Positions 44,576 through 57,419 of a DNA stretch of 64,000 bases are shown in pieces. The notes under the pieces were generated by a model. That model saw nothing but the letters and a program-made list of their open reading frames with translations, was not told the DNA's origin and made no database searches. The position numbers and the translations under genes are program-made. The stretch is from Tuctoria greenei (lineage: Eukaryota > Streptophyta > Magnoliopsida > Poales > Poaceae), in contig JAYESD010000002.1 in the NCBI GenBank assembly GCA_036927565.1, forward strand, positions 82,211,735 to 82,275,734, given 5' to 3'. The first letter of the stretch is position 1. Each line of letters opens with the position of its first letter.

Positions 44576-46154
44576 CAAAGTATTTGGAAACTATGAAGGA
44601 AAATATTAGAAAATCGAGTGCATCTCGTTCTTCTCATGAGCCAGCATTTGAAGATATCGAGGAGTAGGAAGAAGACAGTGTCATGTATAATCGACACACG
44701 GCTTTAGTTAAACAGGAGTTCCAATATACAATCTTGAGGATGTTCCTCCTAAATTTGAGAATGGGAAGCCGTTCATGACATCCGTACAACTTAGCAAACA
44801 ACCTGCCCTGCTCAAAAGAATGCATGAGTGGTACATCCTTGCCAGCACAAAATATGATCTTTCTTGCGTCACATTTCGTATTCTAAAAGATGCATTGTAG
44901 AGCACTGGAGCAGATAGACGAGTCATTTTATTTGAAGAGCTGCATCCCCTTTTCCATCGGGGCATGCTCGAAATCAACCTGCTACTCGTCTGGTGCTTGT
45001 AAGTGCCTCTAATATTTTGCATTTGCTTTTTTTACTATATGCAAACACATTTCATGATATTATAACAATTTTGGACTTCTTCAATAGGATGCAATACATG
45101 GATAATGAAAAGATGAAACGCAAGACAAGTATCCTTGACCCTACACGGAATGCAAAGACGCTATTCGACGTCAAGGCGGATCGAGACTCAACAAAGTTCA
45201 AGCACATGAATTTTTTTTTTTTTTTTTGAAAAAGCAATTGCAAAACTTAAGAAGGATAGAAGGAAAGAAGTTGCAGCTTACATAGGACATGCAATGTTTA
45301 ACTTTGTCAGAGACGGCAAGGACCTCGTAAAGGCTCCGTACCACTTCAAGTAAGTTCAACACATGACATTGAATTATTAATTATTGGTAATTGTTAACAC
45401 GTGTGTTTGTGTGTTTGCAGTGATCACTACATGATGATCTTCATCAAGCCAACGCAGGGTTTGGCAACAGTCTTGCACTCGGCCGATTACCCACCAGATC
45501 ATTACAAAGAATTCCTTTCCATTTTGAAACTGTACGTTTATTCAATAATTTTAATTTACACACATTTAGAATGTGTTGACAAGTTTTATATGACATTTCT
45601 TGTATTACAGCACTTGGCGGTTTTACTTTTGAGTTTTATATGACATTTCTTGTATTACAACACTTGACATTTCTTGTATTCAATAATTTTAATTTACATC
45701 CCTAATGTCGATATCTTATTTTCTTACTTTTGAGTTTCATTTTCATTGTAACTAGTATAGTTTAATACTTATATTCTCTGCTGTTCAATATTACCAGAAA
45801 CATTATTTCTGTATTTTGATTCCAACTTCAAAATTCAATTGCTCATAGTACAATTGCTCCAAAAATACCAAATAAATTCCTGTATACTCTCACTTTGATC
45901 TATACTTTGAGATTGTTCAAACCAACACATTCTAAACCTTGTTATGTGTTTCATTGCAGCACACGAAGAATGTGAATAAAAAATGGCTGGTTTGTAGAAG
46001 TATTCCTGGTGGAGGAGCCGACAAGATTGCTGCTGAACTGTGTCAATTCGTACGTCATGAAATTTTGCACAAAAGAAATGAGTTCTTTGATGTGAATGGT
46101 GCAATAGCCGATGTGCCAGAACTTTGTGACTATGCCAATAGAAACAGTTTTTAG
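44576..46154 (+). pseudogene. CACTA-D ORF2 3' part with Ulp1-like exons
   Basis: SVKVFGNYEGKY-frame sequence at 44576 is the out-of-phase start; the ORF2 frame reads YLETMKENIRKS, then EDSVMYNR, SVQLSKQPALLKRM and HRGMLEINLLLVWC (44585-45000). The Ulp1-like exons are 45085-45190, 45245-45349 (YIGHAMFNFVRDGKDL) and 45421-45530. The last gives NDHYMMIFIKPTQGL...SADY, where His (45425-45427) and Asp would be the C48 His/Asp pair. The next exon, which would bear the catalytic Cys, is cut to ~16 bp near 45611. The final exon is 45939-46154, near identical to CACTA-A 2545-2330. A run of ~18 T interrupts the frame at 45210. Stops occur at 44664 and 44898. Confidence 0.75.
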
Positions 46155-46328
46155 TGAAAACTTGTAAACTATGAGATGAATTATATATGTAACTTGTACA
46201 TATGTATATTGTTTTAATGAAATTCACTTCTGTGAGATGACTTATGTGATGATATTGTTGACTTCTGTGATTATATTGAATTGACCTGAAAATTAGAAAT
46301 AACAACAGCTAGTACTGCATAGGTTATA

Positions 46329-47456
46329 TGTAGGATCGAAGAGCACGTGAAAATCTACCAGAGGGGGGGGGGGTGAATGGTAGATTTAAAAAATCTTACG
46401 CAGCAGAAATAAATAAATCCCAACCCCTTCGGCAGAAAAACGATCTGTTAAAGAAATCGTGTGTGAGACTAACCTAGACGTGTTTCACCGAGACAAAAGT
46501 GATAGATATCAGAGAGAATCAAGTCACGAATACGACACAACAAGAATCACTCAAAGCCGTCGAGATAATCTCAAGTTACGATCGAAAGAACGAACAAAGG
46601 TCAATCTGTTCTACTGAATAAAAAATAGAGCTGCAATACTGTAAAGAAACTTGTGTAGATAAAAAACTGCAAATCCAACGACCGTGAACTTTTGAAATAT
46701 GATAGATAATCAAGTTGTGAAGACAACCCAAAAATAATCACGTCAATTGGATCTGTAAAACTCGAGTTATGATAAAACCACCAAAGAAAGGTAGTGCTGT
46801 GCAGAAACTCGACGAGAAAAACTTATCTGGAACAAGTCGGACAAACAAGGCACAAAAGTTCCTTTCAACTACGGATTTTATTCAATAGAACATAAGAGGA
46901 ACATCTCAAAGTCGTGCACCATGAGCTCTAGCCTCCCTTGCTTATATAACGAGCCCTTAGGCCAACCCAATCTTAACTAGGACTCCAATTCTACTCCGAT
47001 CACGAATCGAAACTTTCCATAATTGCTTAGGACTCTTCTATACACAGATAGAAGCAATCATAAGACTTCCAAACACCTTAGGAACGTATCCCACATTCCT
47101 AAACAACTCAAATTTGTGACCCACACGAAATCCTGTCATAACCAACTCAAATCTTTCAATATTTGAGTCAAACCCGACTCAGCCGCAGCCTGAGTCCATA
47201 ACCTAGTCGGTTGGACCTTTCCGACCAATTTTTACGTCCACATCTCTTCACCACGCCTCGGAACCATGCAGCCACGTCCATGCACTCCTTGCACACATGC
47301 AAACATCTTCCAATGACGTCCACAATATCTTCATATGCATCGTTCTTGATTCAAACATGCTGCGCAACCTCCCGATCAACTCAACCACAATTCCTACCGA
47401 ACTTGGTTGTTGAACCTCATCTTCTCCCTAAGACTAGTTCAATGGATCCCGTCACC
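46329..47456 (-). mobile_element. Copia-3: truncated LTR of the Copia-1/2 family
   Basis: Starts TGTAGGATCGAAGAGCACGTG at 46329 and follows the Copia-2 LTR to ggatcccgtcacca at about 47457, then switches to Gypsy-1 LTR sequence. About 500 bp of the LTR and any internal region are missing. It is inserted in the 3' flank of CACTA-D. Confidence 0.85.
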
Positions 47457-48944
47457 ATGTTCCTAAAGGGTCATTATTATCAATTCTCATACATCACATG
47501 TTCAATAGTTAATAATGAAGTAGTATGAGTGTTTCCCAAACCCAATTAAGTAATGTGAAGCAAAAGTGTAAAATACCCTTCCCGACTCTCTACATTGTGA
47601 TCAAGCGGCAAGGGTGGTCATACAAGACTAGTAAACTCCTACATTTGGGTTTCCCCATCAATTATCACAAGCATGCAATTTTGCAAACAAAATAGTTGAA
47701 AACCCGTATCAAAATGATCAAGGACACTTGCCTTTCTCTTGAGCTTGGTTTGGATCGAAGGCTTTGAAGTTCTGGTTATGCAGATCCTCGAAAGCACTTT
47801 CTACAGCGAGACCTTCTATTCCGCACGACAAACATGCAAAACAAACATTACAATCACTAAATACTCATATATTACTCAATATGCCATGATATGCATGATT
47901 AATGCAATTGTGAATTAAACTTGTTAATGAGTTGCTATTAATGTTTACTAACTAGTTATAGTTTATGACAAGTTTGAACAAGTATCGAATTGATTTGAGT
48001 AAATTTGGAATTAATTCAGCAATAATAGATTGAGACTCCGAAAAAGTCCGGTATAGGGGTCGGACTAGTCCGCCTTATGCAGAACTGCAGAGTTAAGGTT
48101 TTTTGATCAGTAGGGTTTTAGGGTTAAATTCTCGTGGAAACTTGAATGTAGAGGGTGTACCACGTGTCTTGAGATCCAAGGGCCAAAGATTGGGTGCAAC
48201 ACTTGAATGTTGACGTCTAGGGCTTGATGAAGATGAGTTGATGAAGCTTTGGTGATGAAGGACGACAATTGTCGAAAATTTGACGAAGATCAATCTTGAT
48301 TGGTCCTTCTCCTGCTTCTCCTCCTTCTCCTTGCACCTGGGCTTCCTCTTGACGTTGGCGCAAGGCAAAGGATGGCTGCGAGGGTTTTTCTCAAAGGATG
48401 GAGAGGTGAGGGTATTGGGTTGCTTTTATAGGGGCGGAGAGGTAGGGTTTTGGGGTGATTTCCAAGTAGAACTCGGTGGGGGGCCTGTAGGGGCCGAGGT
48501 GGGGTCCACTTGGGCTCCTATGGGGTTCGGCACAAAGTTCTTGGGCCCAATTAAGGAAATTACCCAATAACCAATCGTGGAAGAATAATAGAATCTGAGA
48601 GGGATTCAGGACACCGGACTAGTCCGCAATAGGTATCGTACAAGTCTGTTATGGAACAGAGACATTTTGGAGAGTCCGTATGTTTGACCGGACAAGTATG
48701 GGATGACTAAATAAAAGGCTTCCGGGTTGATAACTGGGATAGATCGGACTAGTCCATTCAAAATCGGAAAAGTCCGGGAAAACATCAGCAGCTAAATCGG
48801 ACTGGTCCGTGCGATGTGCCAGACAAGTCCGGGCTCTGAAGAAATTGAATTTTCTGAATGAGAATAGGGACACCGGACTAGTTCGGATTTCGGGCCAGAC
48901 AATTATGTACCCTGAAAGACTTAAATCAGTATAAGGGTGTTACA
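47457..48944 (-). repeat. Gypsy-1 3' LTR, truncated
   Basis: On the minus strand it begins TGTAACACCC (48944). It contains CGGACTAGTCCG-type palindromes (48050-48890) and matches 55142-56233 of the 5' LTR, but holds ~490 bp between about 48345 and 48835 that the 5' LTR lacks. Confidence 0.82.
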
Positions 48945-48959
48945 AACCTACACCCTTAA

Positions 48960-51900
48960 AATGAATCTCGCACTCGAGATTGGACGTAGAAGGAAAGAGA
49001 TAGGGAAATTCCTTCTTGACATCATCTTCTCGCTCCCATGTCGCTTATGATTGTGTATGATGCTTCCATTGCACTTTGCACCATCGAATCACCTTGTTCC
49101 TCGCGACCCTTTCCTTGGTGACCAAAATTTTGACAGGTTGCTCGGCATAGGTCAAATCTTCCTCAAGCTCCAATTCTTCCATCAGTACTTGCTCTCCTAG
49201 TACCCTCAAGCACTTCTTGAGCTAAGAAACATAAAACACATCATGTGCAGGCATCTCCAGTCTATATGCTACTTCACCCCGTTTGTCCAAAATCTTGAAT
49301 GGTCCAATATAGCGAGGTGCCAACTTGCATTTGACATTAAATCATTTGTGACCTCGCATGGGTGACACTTTCAGATAGACAAAGTCTCCCACTTCAAAAG
49401 ATAGGCTTCTTCGTCTATTATCCGCATAACCTTTCTACTTGACTGGGCAACTCTCATATTCTCACAAACTGTATGGACTTGATTTTTGGCTTCCTGGATT
49501 ACATCAGCTCCAAATACTTAAGTCTCCCCTGTCTCATTCCAAAACAAGGGTGTTCTACACCTTCTCCCATACAATGCTTCATATGGCGACATCTTCAAAC
49601 TTGCTTGGTAACTATTGTTGTAGGAGAATTCAGCATATGGCAAGCTCTTGTGCCAACTCCCTCCATACTTTAGCACACATGCTCTCAGAAAATCCTCCAA
49701 TATCTTATTTTTCCTCTCGGTCTGTCCATCCGTTTGAGGGTGATAGGCAGAAATGAAATTCAATTGAGTCCCCATAGACTCGTGCAACATTTGCTAGAAC
49801 CTTGAGGTAAATTGAGAACCTCTATCGGACACTATTTTTCTGGGTACTCCGTGTAAACACACTATTCTTCCCATGTATAATTCTGCCAACTTCACTCCAC
49901 TGTAAGTAGTTTTGACAGGAATAAAATGTGCTAATTTCGACAACCGATCCAAAACAACCATTATTGAGTCATATCCTATTGAAGTGCGAGGCAAAAAAAC
50001 TATGAAATTCATACCAACCTCTTCCCACTTCCATTCTGGAATCTTCAACGACTGCAATAGTCCAGCTGGCCTTTGATGTTCAGCTTTTACTCGCTAGCAT
50101 ACATCACAAAATGCGACATATTCAGCTATGTCCCTTTTCATACCATCCCACCAATAGAGTATCTTCATATCTTTATACATTTTTGTATAGCCGGGATGGA
50201 TGGAGTAAAGCGAGTCATGTTCCTCTTTTAATATCAACTGTCGGAGACTTTTATCATTAGGCACAACAATCCACTTTCCAAGCCATAGAGTACCTTGGTC
50301 ATCCTCATCAAATCTGAATTCTCTTCCTTCATGGATCCTTTCCTTGATTTCTTGGATTTTCCTTGTCCTCCGTTTGACCTTCTCAAATTTCTTGCTGTAA
50401 GGTCGGATTTAAGTCCATTATTCCCATCTCATTTACAAATACAAGATTCAACCGTTCAAACTCCTTGCATAGCTCGGACGGCAATTCTCAAACCGTGAGT
50501 TGGTGGCTTGCTCCTTTTTGGCTTAAAGCATCAGCCACTACGTTGGCTTTTCCTTGGTGATAGTTGATCCCCACATCATAATCCTTAATGAGTTCAAACC
50601 ATCATCGTTGTCTCAAATTCAGATCCATTTGAGTGAATATGTACTTGAGACTCTTATGATCCGTGTAAATCTTGCATCTGTGACAAAGGACATAATGTCT
50701 CCAAATCTTCAACGCATGCAATACGGCTGCAAGTTCGAGATCATGCGTGGGATAATTCTGCTCATGTTTCTTCAATTGTCTAGAGGCATAAGCTACTACT
50801 CGACCTTCTTGCATCAATACACAACCAAATCCTTGCCTTGAAGTGTCGCAATAGATATCAAAGCTCTTGCTCACATCTGGCAATACCAACACAGGTGCTA
50901 TTGTCAATCTTTTGTTTAGTTCCTCAAAACTGTCCTGACAAGCTTGAGTCCACATGAATGGCTTATCCTTTTGTTAACAGTTCAGTTGTGGGATTCACTA
51001 TCTTGGAAAAGTCCTTGATGAACTAATGATAGTATCCAGCCATTCCTAGAAAACTACTTATTTACTTCACATTCTGCGGCAGTTCCCACTTCGGCACATC
51101 TCTAACCTTTCCTAGGTCAACTGATACTCCTTTTCCAGAAATAACATGGTCTTGGAATGATACCTCCCTCAACCAGAATTGACACTTGTTGAACTTGGCA
51201 AACAACTGATGCTCTCACTATTTCTGCAATGTCAGCCTTAGATGCTCTTCATGCTGCTCTTCACTCTTTGAGTAGATCATGATGTCATCAATGAACACTA
51301 CCATGAACTTATCCAAATACTCCATGAAAACCTTGTTCATGAAATACACGAAGTATGTCAGTGCATTAGTAATCCAAATGACATGATCATATACTTATAG
51401 GATACGTACCGTGTACTGGAAGCTATTTTAGGTATGTCAAACGGTCTAATCTTCATTTGGAAATATCCCGACCGAAGATCAATCTTAGAGAATATTCTGG
51501 CTCCCTTCATCTAGTCGAACAGATCCTCTATGTGGGGCAATGTATACTTGCTCTTGATTGTCACCTCGTTGAGAGAACGGTAATCTATACACATTCTTTG
51601 GGATCCATCTTTCTTATCTACGAAAAGCACTAGAACTCCCCATGGCGACGAGCTTGGGCGTATAAAACCCTTCTCTAACCGCTCTTGAATCTGCTTCTTG
51701 AGATCTGTTCCAGGTATAAAATCAATGACAAAATCGATGTAGCGATCGGGTGGCATACCTAGCAATTTCTCAAGAAACACATCTGGGTACTCACGAACAA
51801 CTGGGATTTCTTCCAAAGTTACTCCTTCTGCGTGATTTACCATTGCCTTCTCGGTTGTTGGTTGAACTGCCTTGAATTCTATATTGACTCCTTCCTCATT

Positions 51901-52140
51901 TTTCAATTGCATTGTCCAAGTGGCACACTAAATTACTCTGTTGTGCTTCCTTAACCAGTCCATTCCAAGTATGATGTCCAAGCCTTGAGAATTTAGGACT
52001 ATGAGGTTGGCGAGGAATTCTACCCTCCTTATTTTGAGACTTACATTTGGACATACTATATTTTTTCTCATCTTCCATGTAGCTTCGTTTGAAACAATAC
52101 ATCTTCTAGTTGTGTCCATCTTCCATTTAAGTATTTCCAT
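48960..52140 (-). pseudogene. Gypsy-1 pol: protease end, RT, RNase H, integrase, chromodomain-like end
   Basis: From the right: DIILGMDWLRKHN (about 51970), the segment after the gypsy protease. RT follows, with VREYPDVF, LEKGFIRPSSSPWG and MCIDYRSLN (51912-51511) and a FIDD box in place of the usual YVDD near 51280. RNase H (50955-50602) shows SFDIYCDTSRQGFGCVLMQ and YTDHKSLKYIF. Integrase (50057-49518) has MDFIVFLPRT-like and SDRGSQFTSRF, then SAYHPQTDGQTERKN. The C-terminus (49440-48960) shows RYIGPFKI and ATWEREDDV..EFPYLF, the chromodomain-type ending. Several stops break the frame (about 51050-51450, 49790, 49230, 49030). It is inactive. Confidence 0.85.
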
Positions 52141-52351
52141 AAAGGGGTGGTGGTGGTGGAATGTGAGGCTGATTGTTATTGCCAGCTTGTAGCTGTCCCA
52201 TGATCTGTATCATGGTCTGCATGAGTTGGTTCTGCATAGCCAACATCTGCTCAAGGTTGATAGCTCCATGTCCAAGTCCATTGTTGATCTGAGGTGCTCC
52301 ATTGTTCTCCTCCTCACCATTGGCATTTCTTTGGTTGCGAGTCCTCGACAT
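52127..52351 (-). pseudogene. Gypsy-1 gag N-terminal remnant
   Basis: MSRTRNQRNANGEEENN followed by a Met/Gln-rich helix and a proline run, typical of the start of Tekay-type gag. It passes directly into protease-proximal sequence at 52140, so the capsid and zinc-knuckle region is deleted. Confidence 0.6.
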
Positions 52352-52653
52352 CCGTTGGTAAAAGAATAGTAGAGATGGAAGAATTTAGAATTTGAAAAGA
52401 AACTCCCCAACTATATGCATCAAGGTATATGTAACTAATAACTCCTTTATTAATAATAATAACCCTATTAGAGGATTTATACAAGGATCCCACAAGTCTC
52501 TACTACGTGCGGATGTGGACAAAACGCTAGACGTCCCACAACTCGCACCAAGCACACAAGCACAAGCACACACCAAGAAAACATAGCACACCACACTAAA
52601 TATGACTAAGACGATCTAAGCGCTTTTCTAAATTCTAAACAGAAAACCTAAAC

Positions 52654-53657
52654 TTAATTATGTAAACCGTGGTTGTCTTGGCCGTGAGGTGGCGAAGGCG
52701 ACGGTGGCGGTGAGGCATACATGGGCGCACGCCAGGGTGAGTTGGTCGTCCATTTAGGCGTTGGAGAGGTTGCTACACCATTGACCTCCACAGTGGCACA
52801 GACTTCCTCTTGCTTCTCCATGATAAACAACTTTTTACGGAAGTAGCGGATTTCTTCCAGGGTATCAACATAGCGATTTCCCAAATTCACCAATACTGTC
52901 TGAGATCTATCAATGGCACAAGGACTTATTTGAGCTCCATCTTGTGGTCTTAAGACTTACCTTATTCGCTTCTTGCGTTCCGGGTGCAGCGCAAAGATAG
53001 TACCTCCAACCTGCTCCCGATAGATGTGGCACAATCTAGTAAGTTTGTCCAAGCAACATCATCGATAGCTTGCTCCCTGGTGCTTCTCCATGTGGATGCA
53101 AAGTGTCGGGTGACAACCTCATCTCTAGCAAGAACAGTAACTTGAGCCCTCCATTCTTCACGTCCATGGTGAGGAATCATCTTGACATAATACTCCGGGT
53201 GCATCTTATATAGATCAAGGAACTCCTTCAATTGCTTGGCTGCAAATCCTCCATCAGTGGCATCGGAACGGAATTCTTGGGCATCACAGTAAACGATGCA
53301 TTTGTCCTCCTTTTTAGCTTCACTAGGCTGCGATGCATTCCTTTGAGCTTTGGCTACTTCTTGTTGTGCAGCGGGTTCCTCCTCATCTTGAGCTTCATCT
53401 TCATTCTCCTCATGTGTTTCACCTTCCACTTCCTTACTATCAAAGATTTCCACCATCTCCAGATCTTCCTCTTCTTCATCTTCATAAGATTCCACCATCT
53501 CGGAGTCTTCCTCCGTACGGTTGGAGTGTTCATGCACAACTTCCTTTGTAGGAGAACTCACTTCTTCCTCCTCTTGGGTTGATTCCATTTGCGGCTCCTT
53601 GTGAGGCCTAAGCTTGCTTCCAAGGGGTGGCAAATGAGCTCTCTTGCAGGCTGTCAT
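52654..53657 (-). CDS. Gypsy-1 additional ORF upstream of gag
   Basis: 231 codons (53657-52962) with an acidic Glu-rich N-terminal half and a C-terminal half containing KQLKEFLDLYKMHPEYYVKM, EWRAQVTVLAR and AIDDVAWTNLLD. A second frame (52893-52654; NRYVDTLEEIRYFRKKLF) follows and may be its continuation across an intron or frameshift. Extra reading frames of this kind are known between the 5' LTR and gag in some grass gypsy elements. The C-terminal part has the helix-strand-strand-strand-helix feel of a dsRNA-binding-like fold, but I cannot confirm it. Same strand as gag-pol. It is open throughout, while pol is decayed. Confidence 0.5.
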
Positions 53658-53943
53658 TTTGGTGTGAGCCAGCTATAAGAATACATAAGAAAAATAGAGG
53701 GAAACACAAATATCAGCTCTGAAAATGCAGCATCCATAAATCAAGATAAGAAGATGTGTATTTGCTCAAAAAGATGAAAAAGTAGCAAAAATTGCAGCAG
53801 CAGCAAAAACAAAAATTTTCCCCACTTTATATAGCTAGTGGAAAGCAAAATAGTGCAAAACAGGCTAATTTTGAATAGGAAAGAAGTCCTAAATAATTTG
53901 TGGTGTCCATTCTAACTAGGCATGCATCCTACGGTCAAACACG

Positions 53944-53958
53944 GCTCTGATACCAATT
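53944..53958 (-). promoter_or_regulatory. Gypsy-1 primer-binding site
   Basis: On the minus strand aattggtatcagagc directly follows the LTR, the standard complement to initiator tRNA-Met. Confidence 0.85.
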
Positions 53959-56233
53959 TGTGGCACCCGGTTCCGAAAAGTGAATCAACTGTAATGCATA
54001 TGTGTTCCCAGGATGTTTAACACACATACATAAGTGATTAACAAATGTTAAACAAATTATAACCGTGTCTTGAATAAAATATTAATAATATTACCTTATT
54101 ATAAACCCAAATAGTATCAAATAGAAGCTCTAACAACTGGAGCGGAAAACACTAAACACTAATGACTCCAAACTCCACATGCAAGCCTGACGGTAACACG
54201 CGTGCCTAGAATCCCTCAAAAACCTCCTGGTACTTCACATTGTCGCCTGCGTCTGAATTTGTTGGGGCAATAGCAAGGGTGAGCACATGTCGTACTCAGC
54301 AAGTGTGGGAAAGTATGACATGTAGCTTAAACAAGGATTGATAATAAAAATGGCTAATTGCATAAAAGTACATTCAAAACAGTTGAAAATGCAATTATAT
54401 GATCATTAGGTGTGGTCCTTCCCCAAATAACATTAATTTCAACTTCAATGACCAATACCAGCAATAATAATCTATATCCAACTCATAACTTCTCATTATC
54501 TCATTTTTACCAATTTCATATACCAAAGCCAATTAATAAACCAATACCAATTCCCAATTGAATTCCAACCATTAAACCATGTTAAAGTCCAAACTCTAAT
54601 CATGTGAGAGTCTAGGTTGCTTAACCGGGAGCATGACTATCATGATAGTTTTTAACACACTCTACAGAGGTTGTACCACTTTACCCACAAGTTCATGAGT
54701 TCATCACCTTTCGATGACTATGGAATCTCAATTATGTCATCTCACACTTTCTTAGGTGTGTGGCCAAGAGATCACAAAATAGCCTTTACAAAGTGATTAC
54801 TAGCATATTTAGACCCCATGAGGTTTTACCGGTGGTGATGTCTACAACTGATCACACCCAACCAAGGACCCCCTCTTGTGCTATTAAGATCCCAGGGTAG
54901 TCCCACCAATCTCTACGAACCTATCCGACTACCCCTTCCTCGAGCATTCTTAATGGTCCAAATAGTACTCGCAAAGCACTAATTAGTCAGCTAAGCCACA
55001 CACACCCATACTTGGCCCTGAGGTGGCACTGTAAATCCTAGATGATCGCTCCATGAACCGGTCCTTAGATCTAAAGCAAGTAAAACCACCAAAACAGTCC
55101 AACCCATTCCACGTAACTGGCTTGCTTTGATCCCTAGGCACCATGTTGCTAAAGGGTCATTATTATCAATTCTCATCATTCACATGTTCAATAGTTCATA
55201 ATTAAGTAGTATGAGTGTTTCCCAAACCCAATTAAGTAATGCGAAGCAAAAGTGTAAAATACCCTTCTTGACTCTCTACATTGTGATCAAGCGATAAGGG
55301 TGGTCATACAAGACTAGTAAACTCCTACAATTTGGTTTTCCCATCAATTGACACAAGCATGCAATTTTGCAAACAAAACATTTCAAAACCCGGATCAAAA
55401 TGATCATGGACACTTTCCTTGCTCTTGAGCTTCGTTTGGATCAAAGGCTTTGAAGTTCTGGTGGTCATGTCCTCGAAAGCACTCTCTACAGCGAGATCTT
55501 CTATTCCGCGCGAAAAACATGCAAAACAAACATTACAATCAATATATGCTCATATATTACTCAATATGCCATGATATGCATGATTAATGCAATTATGAAG
55601 TAAAACTTGTTAATGAGTTGCTACTAATGTTTACTAACTAGTTATAATAGTTTATGACAAGTTTAAACAAGTTTCGAATTGATTTGAGTCAATTTGGAAT
55701 TAATTCAGCAATAACAGATTCAGACACTGGACAAGTCCGGTATTGGGGCCGGACTAGTCCGCCCTATACAGAACTGCGGAGTTAGGGTTTTCTGATCAAC
55801 AGAGTTTTAGAGTTAAATTCTCGTGGAAACTTGAATGTAGAGGGTGTACCACGTGTCTAGAGATCTAAGGGTCGAATATTGGGTGCAACACTTGAATCTT
55901 GACGTCTAGGGCTTGATGAAGATGAGTTGATGAAGGTTTGGTGATGAAGAACGTCAATTGTCGAAAAGCTGACAAATATCGATCTTGATTGGTCCATCTC
56001 CCTCTTCTCCTCCTTCTCCTTTCTCCTAGGATCTGAAGAAACTAAATTTTTTGAAAGAGAATAGGGACACCAGACTAGTCCGGATTTCAAGTTGAACAAG
56101 TCCGTACGCTGACAGACTTAAATCCCTGATTAAGACTAAATTCATTTTAATCTTGTTCTGTTTAAGGTTGCTTTATGTTAAACATGTATGAGGATGTATG
56201 CAATGCATTATGCATAAAAATGAGAGTGTTACA
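53959..56233 (-). repeat. Gypsy-1 5' LTR
   Basis: Plus-strand limits are TGTGGCACCCGG and GAGTGTTACA. It contains only a few CGGACTAGTCCG-type palindromes (55730-55770, 56070-56105). Related to the solo LTR at 60875-63701. Confidence 0.85.
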
Positions 56234-56568
56234 GGTAGCTAACCACATTACACACTTCCGTAGGCGTGCAACCAGTATATCACTACGAGGTCTTTCCGAT
56301 GGTTCTCCCGACTTGCATTGGCCCTTTGAGGTTTCATCGCTCCGGCACCTAGAGTCTATTTTCCCTCCGTCGGGAAAAGCCCCCTCTTGAGCCATGCGGA
56401 TCCCAAGGCAGTACTCTGAAGCAATTCCCTGTCCGTATCGATTACCAATGCTACACCAGGAGAGACCAAATTACTAAACCAAGTTGTCTCATATACAACC
56501 CTATGGCGATATTGTATGGCTCAGCAACTTCCTCCATAAACCGGTCCTTAGAATCTGATAGGTGTCAA
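56234..56568. repeat. Diverged gypsy LTR remnant
   Basis: ccccctcttgagcc..gcggatcccaaggcagt and aaaccggtccttagaatct resemble parts of the Gypsy-1 and solo LTRs (54870-54900, 61835-61870, 62020). No ends are identified. Confidence 0.5.
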
Positions 56569-57400
56569 ACCCCAAACCAAGGTTGTCGATATCCTTCATA
56601 CTAGGTATCCCTTCGTACCAGAAGAAGACGCGTCGAGTTCCACCTCCCAGTATTGTAGACTTCCAGAGGCAACACGTGTCCAGCATACCGGACCTGCCTC
56701 CGTCCTTAGGGTGGCTCTAGTGCTGCCACGTGTCCCGAGGCGCCGGAACTGCCTCCCCGACAGGGGAAGCTCCGGTGTTGCCATGTGTCCAGTAGCTCCG
56801 GACCTGCCTTCCGACAGAGGGAAGCTCCAGAGCTACCACGTGTCACACGTCTGGACCTATGTCTGCAACGGGAAGACAGCGGTATCTCCAACAGCGCGAA
56901 CATTCAAGAGCTAACAATCGGCCATTGCAAGACTTGGTTAACGTGTCATTGATGCCATATTAATAATGCACAATCAGAGGACTATCAAGACCAGTAACGC
57001 TGCCATTAAGGAACATTATCGTGCTATTAACCACCCTTAACACCCGTAGATCGTGTAAATTTCGGTTATTACAGCCAGGGCCACCTCTCGAGCCACGGCG
57101 CATACTGTAACAGTCACTCTTTGACATATAAAAGGGTTGCGCTGCACGTTAGAACTCAAGCTAAACAAGCACAAGTCATCCAAGACTAAGCTCAGGCGTA
57201 CGCATCCGCATACAAGTAACACACACCCCGTGCAATGGGGTATTAGGCTCAGGCGGCCCAAACCACGTAAAACTCCTCGTGTCACCTTGCTTTTGGATCT
57301 TGATTAGCGCCCTGCCTAAATACAAACCTCCGCAGGCTACTTCTTAGTAGTACTAGGGGAAGTGTCGTTGGCACACTTCGACATTTAGTGCTAGGAAGGG
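56569..57400 (+). repeat. Probable 5' LTR/leader of Gypsy-2
   Basis: GC-rich, with repeated ccacgtgtc..ccggacctgcctcc units (56650-56860). A TATA-like catataaaagg lies at 57125 and a leader ends ttggcacacttcgaca near 57384, shortly before the gag start. Precise LTR ends and PBS were not recognised. The short 56700-56900 frames are compositional. Confidence 0.5.
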
Positions 57401-57419
57401 GCAAGTCAAGATCTCCAAT

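Larger units (their letters stand above)
42672..46328 (+). mobile_element. CACTA-D: 5'-complete, 3'-truncated CACTA with CLSY cargo and ORF2 tail
   Basis: Starts CACTACTACAAAAAGCATTTTCAC at 42672 and has the same subterminal repeats as A0 and B (42700-43040). A CLSY inverted repeat (43050-44575) then joins ORF2 3' coding sequence (44576-46154) with its 3' flank. At 46328 the flank stops where a copia LTR begins. TNPD is absent, so this is a rearranged, non-autonomous copy. Confidence 0.75.
47457..56233 (-). mobile_element. Gypsy-1: Ty3/gypsy chromovirus (Tekay/Del-like), minus strand
   Basis: The 5' LTR is 53959-56233, the PBS 53944-53958 and the internal region 48945-53943. The 3' LTR is 47457-48944, truncated at its 3' end by the junction with Copia-3. 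Pol order protease, RT, RNase H, integrase, with a chromodomain-like C-terminus, marks a chromovirus. Most of gag is deleted and an extra frame lies upstream. Confidence 0.85.

Noticed and set aside
44409..44609. 66-codon frame as an independent small gene
   Set aside because: It is the C-terminal part of the captured CLSY fragment running out of frame into ORF2 sequence.
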